DNA of 25,843 nt from Thermoplasmata archaeon (GTDB taxonomy: Archaea; Thermoplasmatota; Thermoplasmata; Lutacidiplasmatales; UBA184). Of this stretch, positions 7,580 to 14,840 are shown in pieces. The notes under the pieces were generated by a model. It worked only from the letters and a program-made list of their open reading frames with translations. It made no database searches and was not told the DNA's origin. Position numbers and translations under genes: made by a program. The first letter of the stretch is position 1. Each line of letters begins with the position of its first letter. The stretch covers positions 1 through 25,843 of the forward strand of contig JASHTC010000216.1 of assembly GCA_030040755.1 (NCBI GenBank), in the 5' to 3' direction.

Positions 7580-8560
7580 TTAGCCCCCCGGAACGGACAG
7601 GATCGGGACGAAGAAGCGCATCGTGACGTACCCCATGATCAGCATGATCGTCGCGTGCTGGAGCCCGTAGGCGATCTTCCCCTTCTGCAGGATGCCGGCC
7701 ATGATGCCGTCCCCGACCGCGTGGGCGATGACCGCCACGAAGAAGGCGAGGAACAGCTGCGGCACCAGCGTGAAGGCGAGCGAGACGCCCCCGGCGGAGC
7801 CGAGGGAGGAGTGCGCGACGCCCGAGCCGGCGGTGATCATGTCGGGCAGGAAGATCGCCGCCATGATGTAGATCGTGACGAGGAAGACCCCGAACGAGAT
7901 GTAGATGACCGTGAGGTAGGTGAGCATCTGGATCTCCCGTCCCTTCACCTGGAGCTGCGCCTCCCGGGTGTCGTGGGCGACCATCGTCAGCACGTCCGCG
8001 ACGTTCCCGCCGGCCTCGTTGGCCCGGGTGACGATGGAGACGACCCGCTGGACGAGCGGGGTCGGGACCCGTTCCTCGAAGAGGCGCAGCGCGGTGGCGA
8101 CGGGGACCCCCCACTCGAGCTGGCTGGCCATCTTCTTGATCTCGTCCGTCAGGAGGCCGTAGCGGCCCTTGCTCGCCACGACGATGGCATCCGGCAGCGT
8201 CATGCCGAAGCGCCCGGCCTCGGCGACGTCCCGCAGGAAGTCGGGCAGCCGGTCCTCGATCTTCTCGATCCGGCTGAGCTGCTGGCTCTTCAGGAACCCG
8301 TAGGGGGCCATGATGGCGATCAGGCCGAAGACGATCCAGTCGAGCGCCGCGTCGAAGCCGGTCGTGACGCCCGCGCGGAAGACGAACGTGATGTCGCCGG
8401 CCCAGGTGAGGCCAGCGATGATCCACAGGACCACCGCGACCGCGGCGCCGACGACCAGCACGACCTCGGCGCTCCCCAGCCCCTCCTCGGTCTCGGCGGC
8501 CGTCGGCGCGGCGAGCGCCTTGACCTTCCGAACCGATGCGGGCGCGTTCGCTGTCGCCAT
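7580..8560 (-). CDS. TadC-like/FlaJ-half membrane platform protein (type II secretion F domain)
   Basis: A 326-residue integral membrane protein. Hydrophobic helices lie at about residues 31-55 and 70-88, and three or more follow about residue 205. The cytoplasmic T2SSF-type helical domain lies between (about 100-205) with the family pattern of RLPDFLRDVAEAGRFGMTL, then VPVATALRLFEERV and VSIVTRANEAGGNVADVL. This domain forms the pilus platform that the ATPase turns or pushes. FlaJ/ArlJ normally carries two such domains in one chain of over 500 residues; here the function seems divided between this gene and the preceding one, as in TadB/TadC and archaeal Epd-type systems. It starts 1 base after the TadB-like stop. 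Confidence 0.85.
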   Translation of the reverse strand: MATANAPASVRKVKALAAPTAAETEEGLGSAEVVLVVGAAVAVVLWIIAGLTWAGDITFVFRAGVTTGFDAALDWIVFGLIAIMAPYGFLKSQQLSRIEKIEDRLPDFLRDVAEAGRFGMTLPDAIVVASKGRYGLLTDEIKKMASQLEWGVPVATALRLFEERVPTPLVQRVVSIVTRANEAGGNVADVLTMVAHDTREAQLQVKGREIQMLTYLTVIYISFGVFLVTIYIMAAIFLPDMITAGSGVAHSSLGSAGGVSLAFTLVPQLFLAFFVAVIAHAVGDGIMAGILQKGKIAYGLQHATIMLIMGYVTMRFFVPILSVPGG

Positions 8561-8561
8561 G

Positions 8562-9551
8562 TTACACCATATCCGCCGTGAGCGTGTACATGAAGAAGAT
8601 GAACCCGAACTGGGCGATCGGGATCAGGAGGCCCACGATCGCCCAGAGGATGTCGATCATGAACGTCCCGCCGCCGCCGATGACGGCGAAGATCGCGATG
8701 ATGATGACCAGGAAGAGCGGGAAGGCGACCACGACGGTGACGAACGTCTCGGCCATCAGCCCGAGGGTCTCGACGCGGGAGAGCATCTCGAGCTTGTTCT
8801 CCGCCTCGTACTGCTCGCTCTTGAGCAGGAAGTAGGGCTTCAGCTGGCCCCCGCTGGTCGCGGTCGTCACGACGCCCTGCAGGAAGTCCTGGAACCGCTT
8901 GGAGGGGCTCCGCTGAGCCCCCGTGCGGATCGCGGTCAGGATGTCGACCCCGAGCAGCTCAGTGTCCCGGGTGATCCAGGCGGCCTCCTCGGCGACCTCG
9001 CCGTAGATCTTCTGGCGCGCCAGCTCCTTGAAGATCTGGTCGACGTTGACGTCGGCGGACGCCATCGCGCTGACGAAGCTCATCGCCGGGCTGATCTTCC
9101 GGTCGATCTTGCGTCCGCGCGCCTTCGCGGTGGACGCCGGGGTCCCCGGCATCCCGAAGAGGGTCCCCACGAACGCGAGCACGGGGAGGCCGACCGCGAG
9201 GAGAATCCCGACGAACAGGGGGAGGCCGACGATCTCGACCATGAAGAAGGCGGCGCCGACCCCCGCGACGGCCATCCCGATCGCGGCGACGATGCTGGTC
9301 CCGTAGACCATCGCCATGTACTCGTCGGCGCGCAGCCGGATGTGGGCCTTCAGCAGGTTCTCCTCGAGGGTCGGGTCGGGGGGCCGGGCGAGGACCCGCT
9401 GACGGAACGTCTTCCAGCACCAGCGCTGGAACGGGGTGAGGGTCGAGTGGGTCGGCTGCTCGCCGCGCTTGAGGCGGACCGTGCGGGCGCCCTCGGGAAG
9501 GGCGACGCCGGCTCGGCTCGCGGGCGCGTTCGAGGTCGGGGTCGCGGGCAT
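8562..9551 (-). CDS. TadB-like/FlaJ-half membrane platform protein (type II secretion F domain)
   Basis: A 329-residue integral membrane protein and the likely partner of the TadC-like protein just downstream. The N-terminal 75 residues are soluble and basic. Two hydrophobic segments follow (about 82-108 and 110-133), then a cytoplasmic T2SSF-type domain with KISPAMSFVSAMASADVNVD and FQDFLQGVVTTATSGGQLK, and at least two C-terminal membrane helices from about 265 onward. Together the pair would make the inner-membrane platform of an archaeal type IV pilus. It begins 3 bases after the first ATPase gene ends, in a run of five genes with gaps of only 1-4 bases. Confidence 0.85.
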   Translation of the reverse strand: MPATPTSNAPASRAGVALPEGARTVRLKRGEQPTHSTLTPFQRWCWKTFRQRVLARPPDPTLEENLLKAHIRLRADEYMAMVYGTSIVAAIGMAVAGVGAAFFMVEIVGLPLFVGILLAVGLPVLAFVGTLFGMPGTPASTAKARGRKIDRKISPAMSFVSAMASADVNVDQIFKELARQKIYGEVAEEAAWITRDTELLGVDILTAIRTGAQRSPSKRFQDFLQGVVTTATSGGQLKPYFLLKSEQYEAENKLEMLSRVETLGLMAETFVTVVVAFPLFLVIIIAIFAVIGGGGTFMIDILWAIVGLLIPIAQFGFIFFMYTLTADMV

Positions 9552-9554
9552 CCG

Positions 9555-11210
9555 CTAGACCCCCTTCGGGAACGGAGTCCCCGCCTGGACGCGCGTCATG
9601 ACCTCGGTCGGGTCCTTGTAGTACTGCGCCACGATCCGCCACAGCTGGCGGTAGTCGGTGATCTTGAACTTCACGAGATAGCGGATCACGTCGACCCGGC
9701 GCTGGAACTCGGCGTCCATCTCGTCGGTCGTGAAGTTCCGGATCTCGGTGATCTTGTCGAACAGGAACGAGTGGCCCTTGAAGGTGAACCCATCGGTCGC
9801 CGGGTCCCACTCGTAGACCGTGTTGGTGATCAGCTCGTTGGTCTCGGGCTCGAACCCGACGATCTCGAGCACCTGCTTCAGCCGCCGGACCACCCCCTTC
9901 TCGGTCCGGGCCTGGATCTGGATGATGACGTTGTTCAGCGCCGAGAGCAGGATCCGCGGGGTGTTGATCGGCGGGTTCTCGAGGCGGTTGACCATCGACT
10001 TCACGCTGTCGGCGTGCATGGTCGAGTAGGTCGTGTGGCCGGTGGCCATCGCCTGGAACATCGTGTACGTCTCCTTGCCGCGGACCTCCCCCACGATGAT
10101 GTAGTTCGGCCGCTGCCGCAGCGCGGCCCGCACGAGGTCGAACATGTCGACCTCGCCCGCGGTCTTCCCGTCCGGCCCGCGGTCCCCGGTCCCGGACCGG
10201 GTGGCGCCGGGGATCCAGTTCTCGTGCGGGAGGTTGACCTCCCGCGTGTCCTCGATCGAGACGATCTTGGAGGTCGGGGGGATGAAGAGCGCGATGGCGT
10301 TCAGCGTGCTGGTCTTGCCCGCGGCGGGGCCCCCGCAGATGATCACCGACTCGCCCTGCTCGGCCGCGAGCCAGAAGTAGGCGACCATCTCCTCGTTCGC
10401 GCTGCCCATCAGGACGAGGTCGACCGGGGTGAACGGCCGCTCCTTGAACCGCCGGATCGTGAAGCTCGCGCCGCGCGTCGTGATCTCGCGCGCGTACGTC
10501 GCCTGGACCCGGTGCCCCTCGGGCGTGGTGCCGTCCAGGATCGGGGAGGAGACGCTGACCGACTTGCTGCAGCGCTGGCCCAGCATGACGATGAACGAGT
10601 TGAGGGAGTCCTCGTCGGCGAAGACGACGTTCGTCTTCATCGACTCGTACTTCCCGTGGAAGATGAAGATCGGTACGTCCACCCCGTCGCACGAGATGTC
10701 CTCGACCTCCGGGTCGAGGATCAGGGAGTCGACCGGGCCGTAGCCCACGAAGTCGCGCAGGAGGTAGTAGATGATCCGCTCGGTCGAGAGGGGGGAGAGC
10801 GGGACGTCCCGGCTGCGGAAGTACTCCTCCGCCTCCCCGCGGAGGTAGGAGCGCTTGTCCGCGGTCGAGAGGTTGGCCGTCTCGCTGCCGAGGATCTGGG
10901 TCATGGTCGTCTTCAGGTGGGCGACCAGCCCCTTCTCGTGCGCGGAGAGCTGGGGCTCGATGATCTCGTAGAGGTACTCCTTGTTCCGGTCGTTGTAGGA
11001 GACCCGCGAGTAGGAGTAGGGCGGGTTGACCGCCTGCACCTCGAGCTCGCGCATCGTGGGCTCGGCGAGCGGCGGAAGGGCCGTGATGAACGTCCCGGGG
11101 ACGTCCGTCGTCGGGAGGGCGGACTGCGCGCTGGTGTCGAGCGGGTTCGGCTCCACCGCCGGGGTGCGGGGGATCTTGACGCGGAACGACGAGCCGCCGG
11201 ACGCGGTCAC
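9555..11210 (-). CDS. Type II/IV secretion (FlaI/TadA/PilB-like) ATPase, first copy in the operon
   Basis: A 551-residue paralogue of the ATPase at 5821-7578. After a variable N-terminus (about 1-55) come the shared YSRVSYNDRNKEYLYEIIEP block, Walker A GGPAAGKT (Lys at about 299), the Asp box VSIEDTREV, Walker B IVGEVRGKET and the canonical His box TMHADS. All residues needed for ATP hydrolysis appear intact. The two ATPases are clearly related along most of their length but differ in the N-terminal linker and C-terminal tail, so this is an old duplication rather than a recent one. The start is GTG at 11208-11210, 4 bases after the pilin-like gene's stop. The proximal position next to the pilin suggests that this is the main assembly motor (inference). 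Confidence 0.9.
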   Translation of the reverse strand: MTASGGSSFRVKIPRTPAVEPNPLDTSAQSALPTTDVPGTFITALPPLAEPTMRELEVQAVNPPYSYSRVSYNDRNKEYLYEIIEPQLSAHEKGLVAHLKTTMTQILGSETANLSTADKRSYLRGEAEEYFRSRDVPLSPLSTERIIYYLLRDFVGYGPVDSLILDPEVEDISCDGVDVPIFIFHGKYESMKTNVVFADEDSLNSFIVMLGQRCSKSVSVSSPILDGTTPEGHRVQATYAREITTRGASFTIRRFKERPFTPVDLVLMGSANEEMVAYFWLAAEQGESVIICGGPAAGKTSTLNAIALFIPPTSKIVSIEDTREVNLPHENWIPGATRSGTGDRGPDGKTAGEVDMFDLVRAALRQRPNYIIVGEVRGKETYTMFQAMATGHTTYSTMHADSVKSMVNRLENPPINTPRILLSALNNVIIQIQARTEKGVVRRLKQVLEIVGFEPETNELITNTVYEWDPATDGFTFKGHSFLFDKITEIRNFTTDEMDAEFQRRVDVIRYLVKFKITDYRQLWRIVAQYYKDPTEVMTRVQAGTPFPKGV

Positions 11211-11214
11211 GGGC

Positions 11215-12288
11215 TCACGTCCCCCCCACGCCGGTGCTGACCTGCACGCCGGCGTAATCGTACTGGACGTAGTTCACGTTCGCCACGGTGAGGGTGATCA
11301 CGGTCGTCTCGCCGCTCCCGGACGAGCACGCCGCCGTGGTGGGGGGGGTGGTGGACGTGAGGTTGGTGCCGGGGCTCAGTTGCGTATAGCTCCAGTCGGT
11401 GCTCGCCAGCCCGCTCACCGCCATCGTCTGCAGGAGGTACGACGTCCAGGCGCACGGGTACTGGGTCCCAATCTTGAAGGTGAAGGTGAACGGCATCGGG
11501 GTGTTGTTGGTCGACCCGGGGGCGACCGCGCCCCGGGACGTGACCGGCTGGCTGTACCGCAGGTGGCTGTAGAGGTCCTGGCTGCCCAGCCCGACGATCG
11601 AGGACTCGTTCCCGTACATCTGGAGCATGCTCGTGGAGATCGTCGTGTTGCCGGCGGCGGTGTGGGTGATGTTGAACGGCGGGTTGACGTCCATGTCCTC
11701 GTAGCCCCCGGGCTGCCACTGGATGACGGCGTCGTCCTCGTAGAAGAACGTCACCGGCGTGTAGTACCGGTTCGGCAGGACCATCTCGAGGACGCCGGTG
11801 GGGATCCGCTGGCTGTAGCCTCCCGAGCCGCCCGGCCCGTTCTGGAGGCTGATGTTCGCGAACAGGCAGGCGGCGGGGTTGACCGGCTGGCCGATCCCCT
11901 TGGCGAAGCCGGGGTCGGTCACGTTGAACCCTTTGGCACACCCCGAGGGGAGGAACTCGAGGATCCCCTCGGTCGGCTGGGCGAGGAGGGGGACGCTGCC
12001 CGAGCTGAGCGTGAACGGCACCCCGACGGTCTGGGGTCCCCCGAGCTCGTACTGGGAGTCCACCGCGGACTTGAAGCTGGAGAAGGCGAGGTCGGCCTGG
12101 GAGGTGAACGCGGCCTCGTTCTCGGTCATCCACAAGGGGAGGTACTGCGTCACGAACACCCCGAACAGCGTGAAGAAGACCAGGAGGGCGAGGAGGGTGC
12201 CGATGACGGCGACGACCCCCCGCCGATTGCGGAGCCGGCGACGGGCCCGGCGAGACCAGCGGCTCGTGCGATGACTCGGCTCCCCCAT
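11215..12288 (-). CDS. Pilin-like secreted protein with class III signal peptide
   Basis: A 357-residue protein. The first 23 residues are strongly basic and end RRG; a 26-residue hydrophobic helix follows directly (VVAVIGTLLALLVFF...). This is the layout of archaeal type IV pilins, which a PibD/FlaK-type prepilin peptidase would cut after Gly24. The remaining roughly 300 residues are extracellular-looking: rich in Thr, Ser, Gly, Asn and aromatic residues, with at least six N-x-S/T sequons and four cysteines. It is much larger than ordinary archaeal pilins, so it may be a minor tip pilin or adhesin rather than the main subunit; no smaller pilin is present here. It is the first gene of the ATPase/TadB/TadC-like operon and has its own TATA box. 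The ATG at 12286-12288 places the basic N-region just before the helix. Confidence 0.8.
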   Translation of the reverse strand: MGEPSHRTSRWSRRARRRLRNRRGVVAVIGTLLALLVFFTLFGVFVTQYLPLWMTENEAAFTSQADLAFSSFKSAVDSQYELGGPQTVGVPFTLSSGSVPLLAQPTEGILEFLPSGCAKGFNVTDPGFAKGIGQPVNPAACLFANISLQNGPGGSGGYSQRIPTGVLEMVLPNRYYTPVTFFYEDDAVIQWQPGGYEDMDVNPPFNITHTAAGNTTISTSMLQMYGNESSIVGLGSQDLYSHLRYSQPVTSRGAVAPGSTNNTPMPFTFTFKIGTQYPCAWTSYLLQTMAVSGLASTDWSYTQLSPGTNLTSTTPPTTAACSSGSGETTVITLTVANVNYVQYDYAGVQVSTGVGGT

Positions 12289-12300
12289 CCGACAGACCGG

Positions 12301-12324
12301 CTGTAGCCTCGCGGGAGGTTACAG
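12301..12324 (-). promoter_or_regulatory. Inverted repeat at the expected transcription start of the pilus operon
   Basis: CTGTAGCCTC and GAGGTTACAG are inverted repeats matching at 9 of 10 positions around a 4-base centre (GCGG). The element lies between the TATA-like box (12351-12357) and the pilin ATG (12288), right where transcription should begin. It is a candidate operator for a dimeric repressor, or a 5'-UTR hairpin. Confidence 0.5.
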
Positions 12325-12346
12325 TAGCGAGAATTAGGCCCGATTC

Positions 12347-12360
12347 GGGTATAAATACCC
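12347..12360 (-). promoter_or_regulatory. TATA box of the pilus operon, inside a palindrome
   Basis: GGGTAT-AA-ATACCC is a perfect 6-bp inverted repeat. Its centre gives TATTTATA on the minus strand, a strong archaeal TATA match. The predicted start would fall near 12325, giving a leader of about 37 bases for the pilin gene. Because it is symmetric it could also direct rightward transcription toward the ACT-domain gene. Confidence 0.6.
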
Positions 12361-12400
12361 TCACTGGAACGGCGACGCCCGGGTCGCGGCGGGTCGAACC

Positions 12401-12406
12401 TTTAGG
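12401..12406 (+). promoter_or_regulatory. TATA-like box for the ACT-domain gene
   Basis: TTTAGG is centred about 27 bases before the ATG at 12430, consistent with a leaderless transcript. The match is weak but the spacing agrees with other genes in the window. Confidence 0.4.
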
Positions 12407-12429
12407 CCGGGACGGGTACCGGGCGCCGG

Positions 12430-12918
12430 ATGACCCTGCGCGAGATCTCCCTCACGCTCCCGAACCGTCCCGGGGCGCTCGCCGGGGTCGCCCGCGTCCT
12501 CGCGAGGGAGCGGATCAACCTCGCCGCGATCAGCGTCGACTCCGCCGCGGGCAAGGGACGGGTCCGCCTGATCGTCAGCGACCCGGACCGGGCCCTGGTC
12601 CTCCTCTCGACCGCCGGCTACGACACCGAGGTCCGGGAGATGATGGCGGTGCGGATGGAGGACCGGGCGGGGAGCTTCCTGCGGGTCCTCGAGGCGCTCG
12701 CCCGGGCGAAGGTGAACCTCCAGAGCGTGGCGATCCTCGTCCAGCGCGACGGGGCCCACCCCCTGGTCGCGCTCTCCGCGACCGACCTCACCCGCGCCCG
12801 GAGGGTCCTGCGGCAGGCCGGCTTCTCGAGCACGGCCGCCGAGCGCCTCGTCTCCAACGCCGACCTGCTGGCGAGCGCCCCCTCCATCCCGGGCGAGTCG
12901 GTCGGCCTGCTCCTGTAG
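12430..12918 (+). CDS. Tandem ACT-domain protein
   Basis: A 162-residue protein made of two ACT domains. The first starts at residue 1 with the pattern LREISLTLPNRPGALAGVARVLARERINL. The second starts at about residue 75 with MEDRAGSFLRVLEALARAKVNL. ACT domains bind amino acids or similar small ligands and regulate metabolic enzymes; no catalytic domain is attached. It may act as a free-standing regulatory subunit or sensor. It is divergent from the pilus operon across about 140 bases, which does not by itself prove a functional link. The ATG is supported by the TATA-like box 27 bases upstream and by the ACT fold beginning at once. The ligand is unknown. Confidence 0.85.
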   Translation: MTLREISLTLPNRPGALAGVARVLARERINLAAISVDSAAGKGRVRLIVSDPDRALVLLSTAGYDTEVREMMAVRMEDRAGSFLRVLEALARAKVNLQSVAILVQRDGAHPLVALSATDLTRARRVLRQAGFSSTAAERLVSNADLLASAPSIPGESVGLLL

Positions 12919-12940
12919 CCGCGCGGGTGGGCGCCGCACA

Positions 12941-12949
12941 AAGCGTAAG
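12941..12949 (+). promoter_or_regulatory. TATA-like box for tRNA-Gly
   Basis: AAGCGTAAG is the only AT-richer stretch between the ACT gene and the tRNA, centred about 31 bases before the mature tRNA 5' end. The match is weak. Confidence 0.35.
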
Positions 12950-12976
12950 AGGCGAGCCTCCTCCCCGTCTGTTCGC

Positions 12977-13048
12977 GCGGTTGTGGTCTAGTGGTTAGGA
13001 CGGTAGCTTCCCAAGCTACCTACTCGGGTTCGAATCCCGACAACCGCA
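12977..13048 (+). tRNA. tRNA-Gly (CCC)
   Basis: A complete 72-base cloverleaf. The acceptor GCGGTTG pairs with CAACCGC, with discriminator A at 13048. The D arm includes GTGGTTAGGAC. The anticodon stem GTAGC/GCTAC encloses loop TTCCCAA with anticodon CCC, and the T arm is TCGGG-TTCGAAT-CCCGA. There is no intron and no encoded CCA. Confidence 0.95.
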
Positions 13049-13147
13049 CTCGACGGACCGCCCGGACTCCCGCGGCCGGGGCATCGGCCGACCGCGTCCG
13101 TCGGGAAGCGGGCCCCCAACCGCCCCCTTCGACGGCCGGTCGTCCGC

Positions 13148-14029
13148 TCACGGAAGAGGCGGCGCGAACGAGGGCGAGGCCGGGCCGGCCGCGGCGTACT
13201 GGTAGGCGGGGGGCAATAGGTCCGGGTCCACCTTGCCCGTCGTGGCATACCGGTAGAGCGCCGCGCGCAGGATCCCCTCCGCCGCCGAGCCCACGAGGAG
13301 CACCACGACGGCGATCGCGACGGCCGCGACAACGAGCACCAGCCCGACCACGGTCGCGCCCCCGAAGAGGATGAGGAGGCCGAGGACGCCGATGACGAGC
13401 GCGGCGACCAGGCCCGCGCCGATGATCAGGCCAAGGACGAGGTTGGAGACCAGGCTGCGACCGAAGGTCGAGGTGAACAGGTGGGCCGAGCGGCGGATCG
13501 AGCTCCAGGCGCCGCCCCGCTCGTAGAGCACGACCGGGACCATGAAGTAGGTCATGACCCCCCACGCCGCCCCGCCCGCGACCCCGACGACCGTCCCCGC
13601 GATCCCGCCGATCCGCCGGGCGAGGACCTGGATGACGAGGCCGACGGTCGCCGCGATGAACGCCCAGGCGGTCAGCGGTCCGATCCGGCTCCGGGCGACC
13701 CGCCAGCCGTCCGCCGCGGTCGGCTGCTGCCCGTTCAGCTTGAGCGTCGCCGCCGCGATGAGGCCAGCCGTGGCGAAGACGGAGACCCAGGAGACCGCCA
13801 GGTACATCGCGAGGAACATCCCGACGCCGACGAGCTGGTAGGTCGTGCCCGCGTTCCCCCCGAGGGAGGCGAGGGGGAGGATCCACAGCGCTCCGAGCAG
13901 GAACAGGGCCAGGACCCCGAGGATCGACAGGGCCGCGACCACCGGGAAGACGAGGAGCGCTCGGTCCTCGCCGATCATCCGGAAGGAGGCCTTCGTGAGC
14001 TTCCAGGAGTCGGAAAACGTGCCGGGCAT
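13148..14029 (-). CDS. DUF6159-like multi-pass membrane protein
   Basis: A 293-residue integral membrane protein with about six hydrophobic segments (near residues 25-53, 66-95, 116-135, 141-168, 195-222 and 226-250). The N-terminal signature SWKLTKASFRMIGEDRALLVFPV resembles the start of DUF6159 family members, which are found in archaea and bacteria and have no assigned function. A conserved-looking cytoplasmic loop (YERGGAWSSIRRSAHLFTST) lies between helices four and five. The C-terminus is soluble and rich in Pro, Ala and Ser. A TATA-like AAGTAAC on the minus strand (14067-14073) lies about 40 bases before the ATG. The neighbours are tRNA genes, so context gives no clue to function. Confidence 0.75.
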   Translation of the reverse strand: MPGTFSDSWKLTKASFRMIGEDRALLVFPVVAALSILGVLALFLLGALWILPLASLGGNAGTTYQLVGVGMFLAMYLAVSWVSVFATAGLIAAATLKLNGQQPTAADGWRVARSRIGPLTAWAFIAATVGLVIQVLARRIGGIAGTVVGVAGGAAWGVMTYFMVPVVLYERGGAWSSIRRSAHLFTSTFGRSLVSNLVLGLIIGAGLVAALVIGVLGLLILFGGATVVGLVLVVAAVAIAVVVLLVGSAAEGILRAALYRYATTGKVDPDLLPPAYQYAAAGPASPSFAPPLP

Positions 14030-14127
14030 ACGCAGGTCTCAATGTCGACCAGTACAGCCCCGGTACGTTACTTGAGGCTTCGGGACCCATGCGCCGCCGT
14101 CGCAGGGGAAGGGCCGGAGCCCTCAGG

Positions 14128-14234
14128 TCCCGGCTGCCTGACTCGAACAGGCGACCTGAGGATCTCTACGGGGGCCGCCGGGGGTCCGGCAGTCTCGACT
14201 ACAGTCCCCCGCTCTACCACTGAGCTAAGCCGGG
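14128..14234 (-). tRNA. tRNA-Tyr (GTA) with a 35-nt intron
   Basis: On the minus strand the acceptor CCCGGCT pairs with AGCCGGG, with discriminator A at 14128. C1-G72 is the archaeal/eukaryotic tyrosine identity pair. The D stem is GCTC/GAGC and the anticodon is GTA (14200-14202 complement). The anticodon stem GGGGA/TCCTC forms only after removal of 14164-14198. The T arm is GCCTG-TTCGAGT-CAGGC. The spliced tRNA would be 72 bases. An AT-rich box about 30 bases upstream (14261-14267) is shared with the divergent phosphatase gene. Confidence 0.94.
14164..14198 (-). other. tRNA-Tyr intron
   Basis: This is a 35-nt insert between positions 37 and 38. It contains GCCGG/CCGGC as an internal hairpin and ends in GAG before A38, the same 3' boundary context as the tRNA-Met intron at 117-143. 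It is a candidate bulge-helix-bulge substrate. Confidence 0.75.
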
Positions 14235-14260
14235 ACAATCCGAGGAGCGGGCGTTGACCT

Positions 14261-14267
14261 ATAAACT
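14261..14267. promoter_or_regulatory. Shared TATA-like box between tRNA-Tyr and the phosphatase gene
   Basis: ATAAACT on the plus strand (AGTTTAT on the minus strand) is the only AT-rich element in the 63-bp gap. It lies about 30 bases from the tRNA-Tyr 5' end on one side and about 34 bases from the phosphatase ATG on the other, so a single box seems to serve both directions. Confidence 0.5.
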
Positions 14268-14297
14268 TGGCGTCGGTCGGGGACGACGCGCGACGGG

Positions 14298-14840
14298 ATG
14301 AGGGTCCTCGAGCACCGACGCCACAGCCAGCGGGACCCCGCGGGGGTCCACCTGAACGACGCGGGCCTCGCGCTGGCCCGGGTCGTCCGTCGTGACCTCG
14401 GGGGGTTCGACCGCACGGTCACCTCCCCGCGACCCCGGGCGGTGGAGACCGCGCAGGCGCTGGGCGTTCTCGCCCCCGACGTGCTCCCCGAGCTCGCGGA
14501 GATGCCGGACGACGTGGGAGGGGTGATGGGGGAGAGAGCCCCAAAGACCTTCGCGGAGTATCTGGCCCAGATCCGGTCCAGCCGGGCGGCGCAGGAGTAC
14601 GCCACCCGCCAGGCCTCCGTCTGGAGCGAGGCCCTCGGCTCCCTTCCCGAGGGGGGGCGGTTGCTGATGATCTCGCACGGGGGGGTCATCGAGTTCGGAG
14701 CCTGCGGCGCCCTCCCCCGGGCCGCGCGGGGCTGGGGACCCTCGCTGGGCTATCTGGAGGGGGTTCGACTCGAATGGGACCGGGGCCGCTGGGTCCGCGG
14801 CACGGTCGTGCGCGTGCCGGCGTCCCCGCTCAGTCGATGA
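14298..14840 (+). CDS. Histidine phosphatase (phosphoglycerate mutase-like) family protein
   Basis: A 180-residue protein with the family layout. An N-terminal Arg-His pair (RRHSQRD, His at residue 9) stands where most members have RHG. Then come HLNDAGLALA, SPRPRAVETAQALG with the second phosphate-binding Arg, and MISHGGVIE with the second catalytic His. The fold is expected to hydrolyse or transfer phosphate through a phosphohistidine; the substrate is not predictable. The usual Gly after the catalytic His is replaced by Ser, which also occurs in divergent members. The stop overlaps the 3' end of the convergent adenylate kinase gene by 11 bases. Confidence 0.75.
   Translation: MRVLEHRRHSQRDPAGVHLNDAGLALARVVRRDLGGFDRTVTSPRPRAVETAQALGVLAPDVLPELAEMPDDVGGVMGERAPKTFAEYLAQIRSSRAAQEYATRQASVWSEALGSLPEGGRLLMISHGGVIEFGACGALPRAARGWGPSLGYLEGVRLEWDRGRWVRGTVVRVPASPLSR

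Noticed and set aside
8310..11240. A 976-codon plus-strand open frame antisense to the pilus operon
   Set aside because: The translation is Asp/Arg/Val/Leu-rich with no motif, and the opposite strand encodes clear TadB- and ATPase-family proteins.
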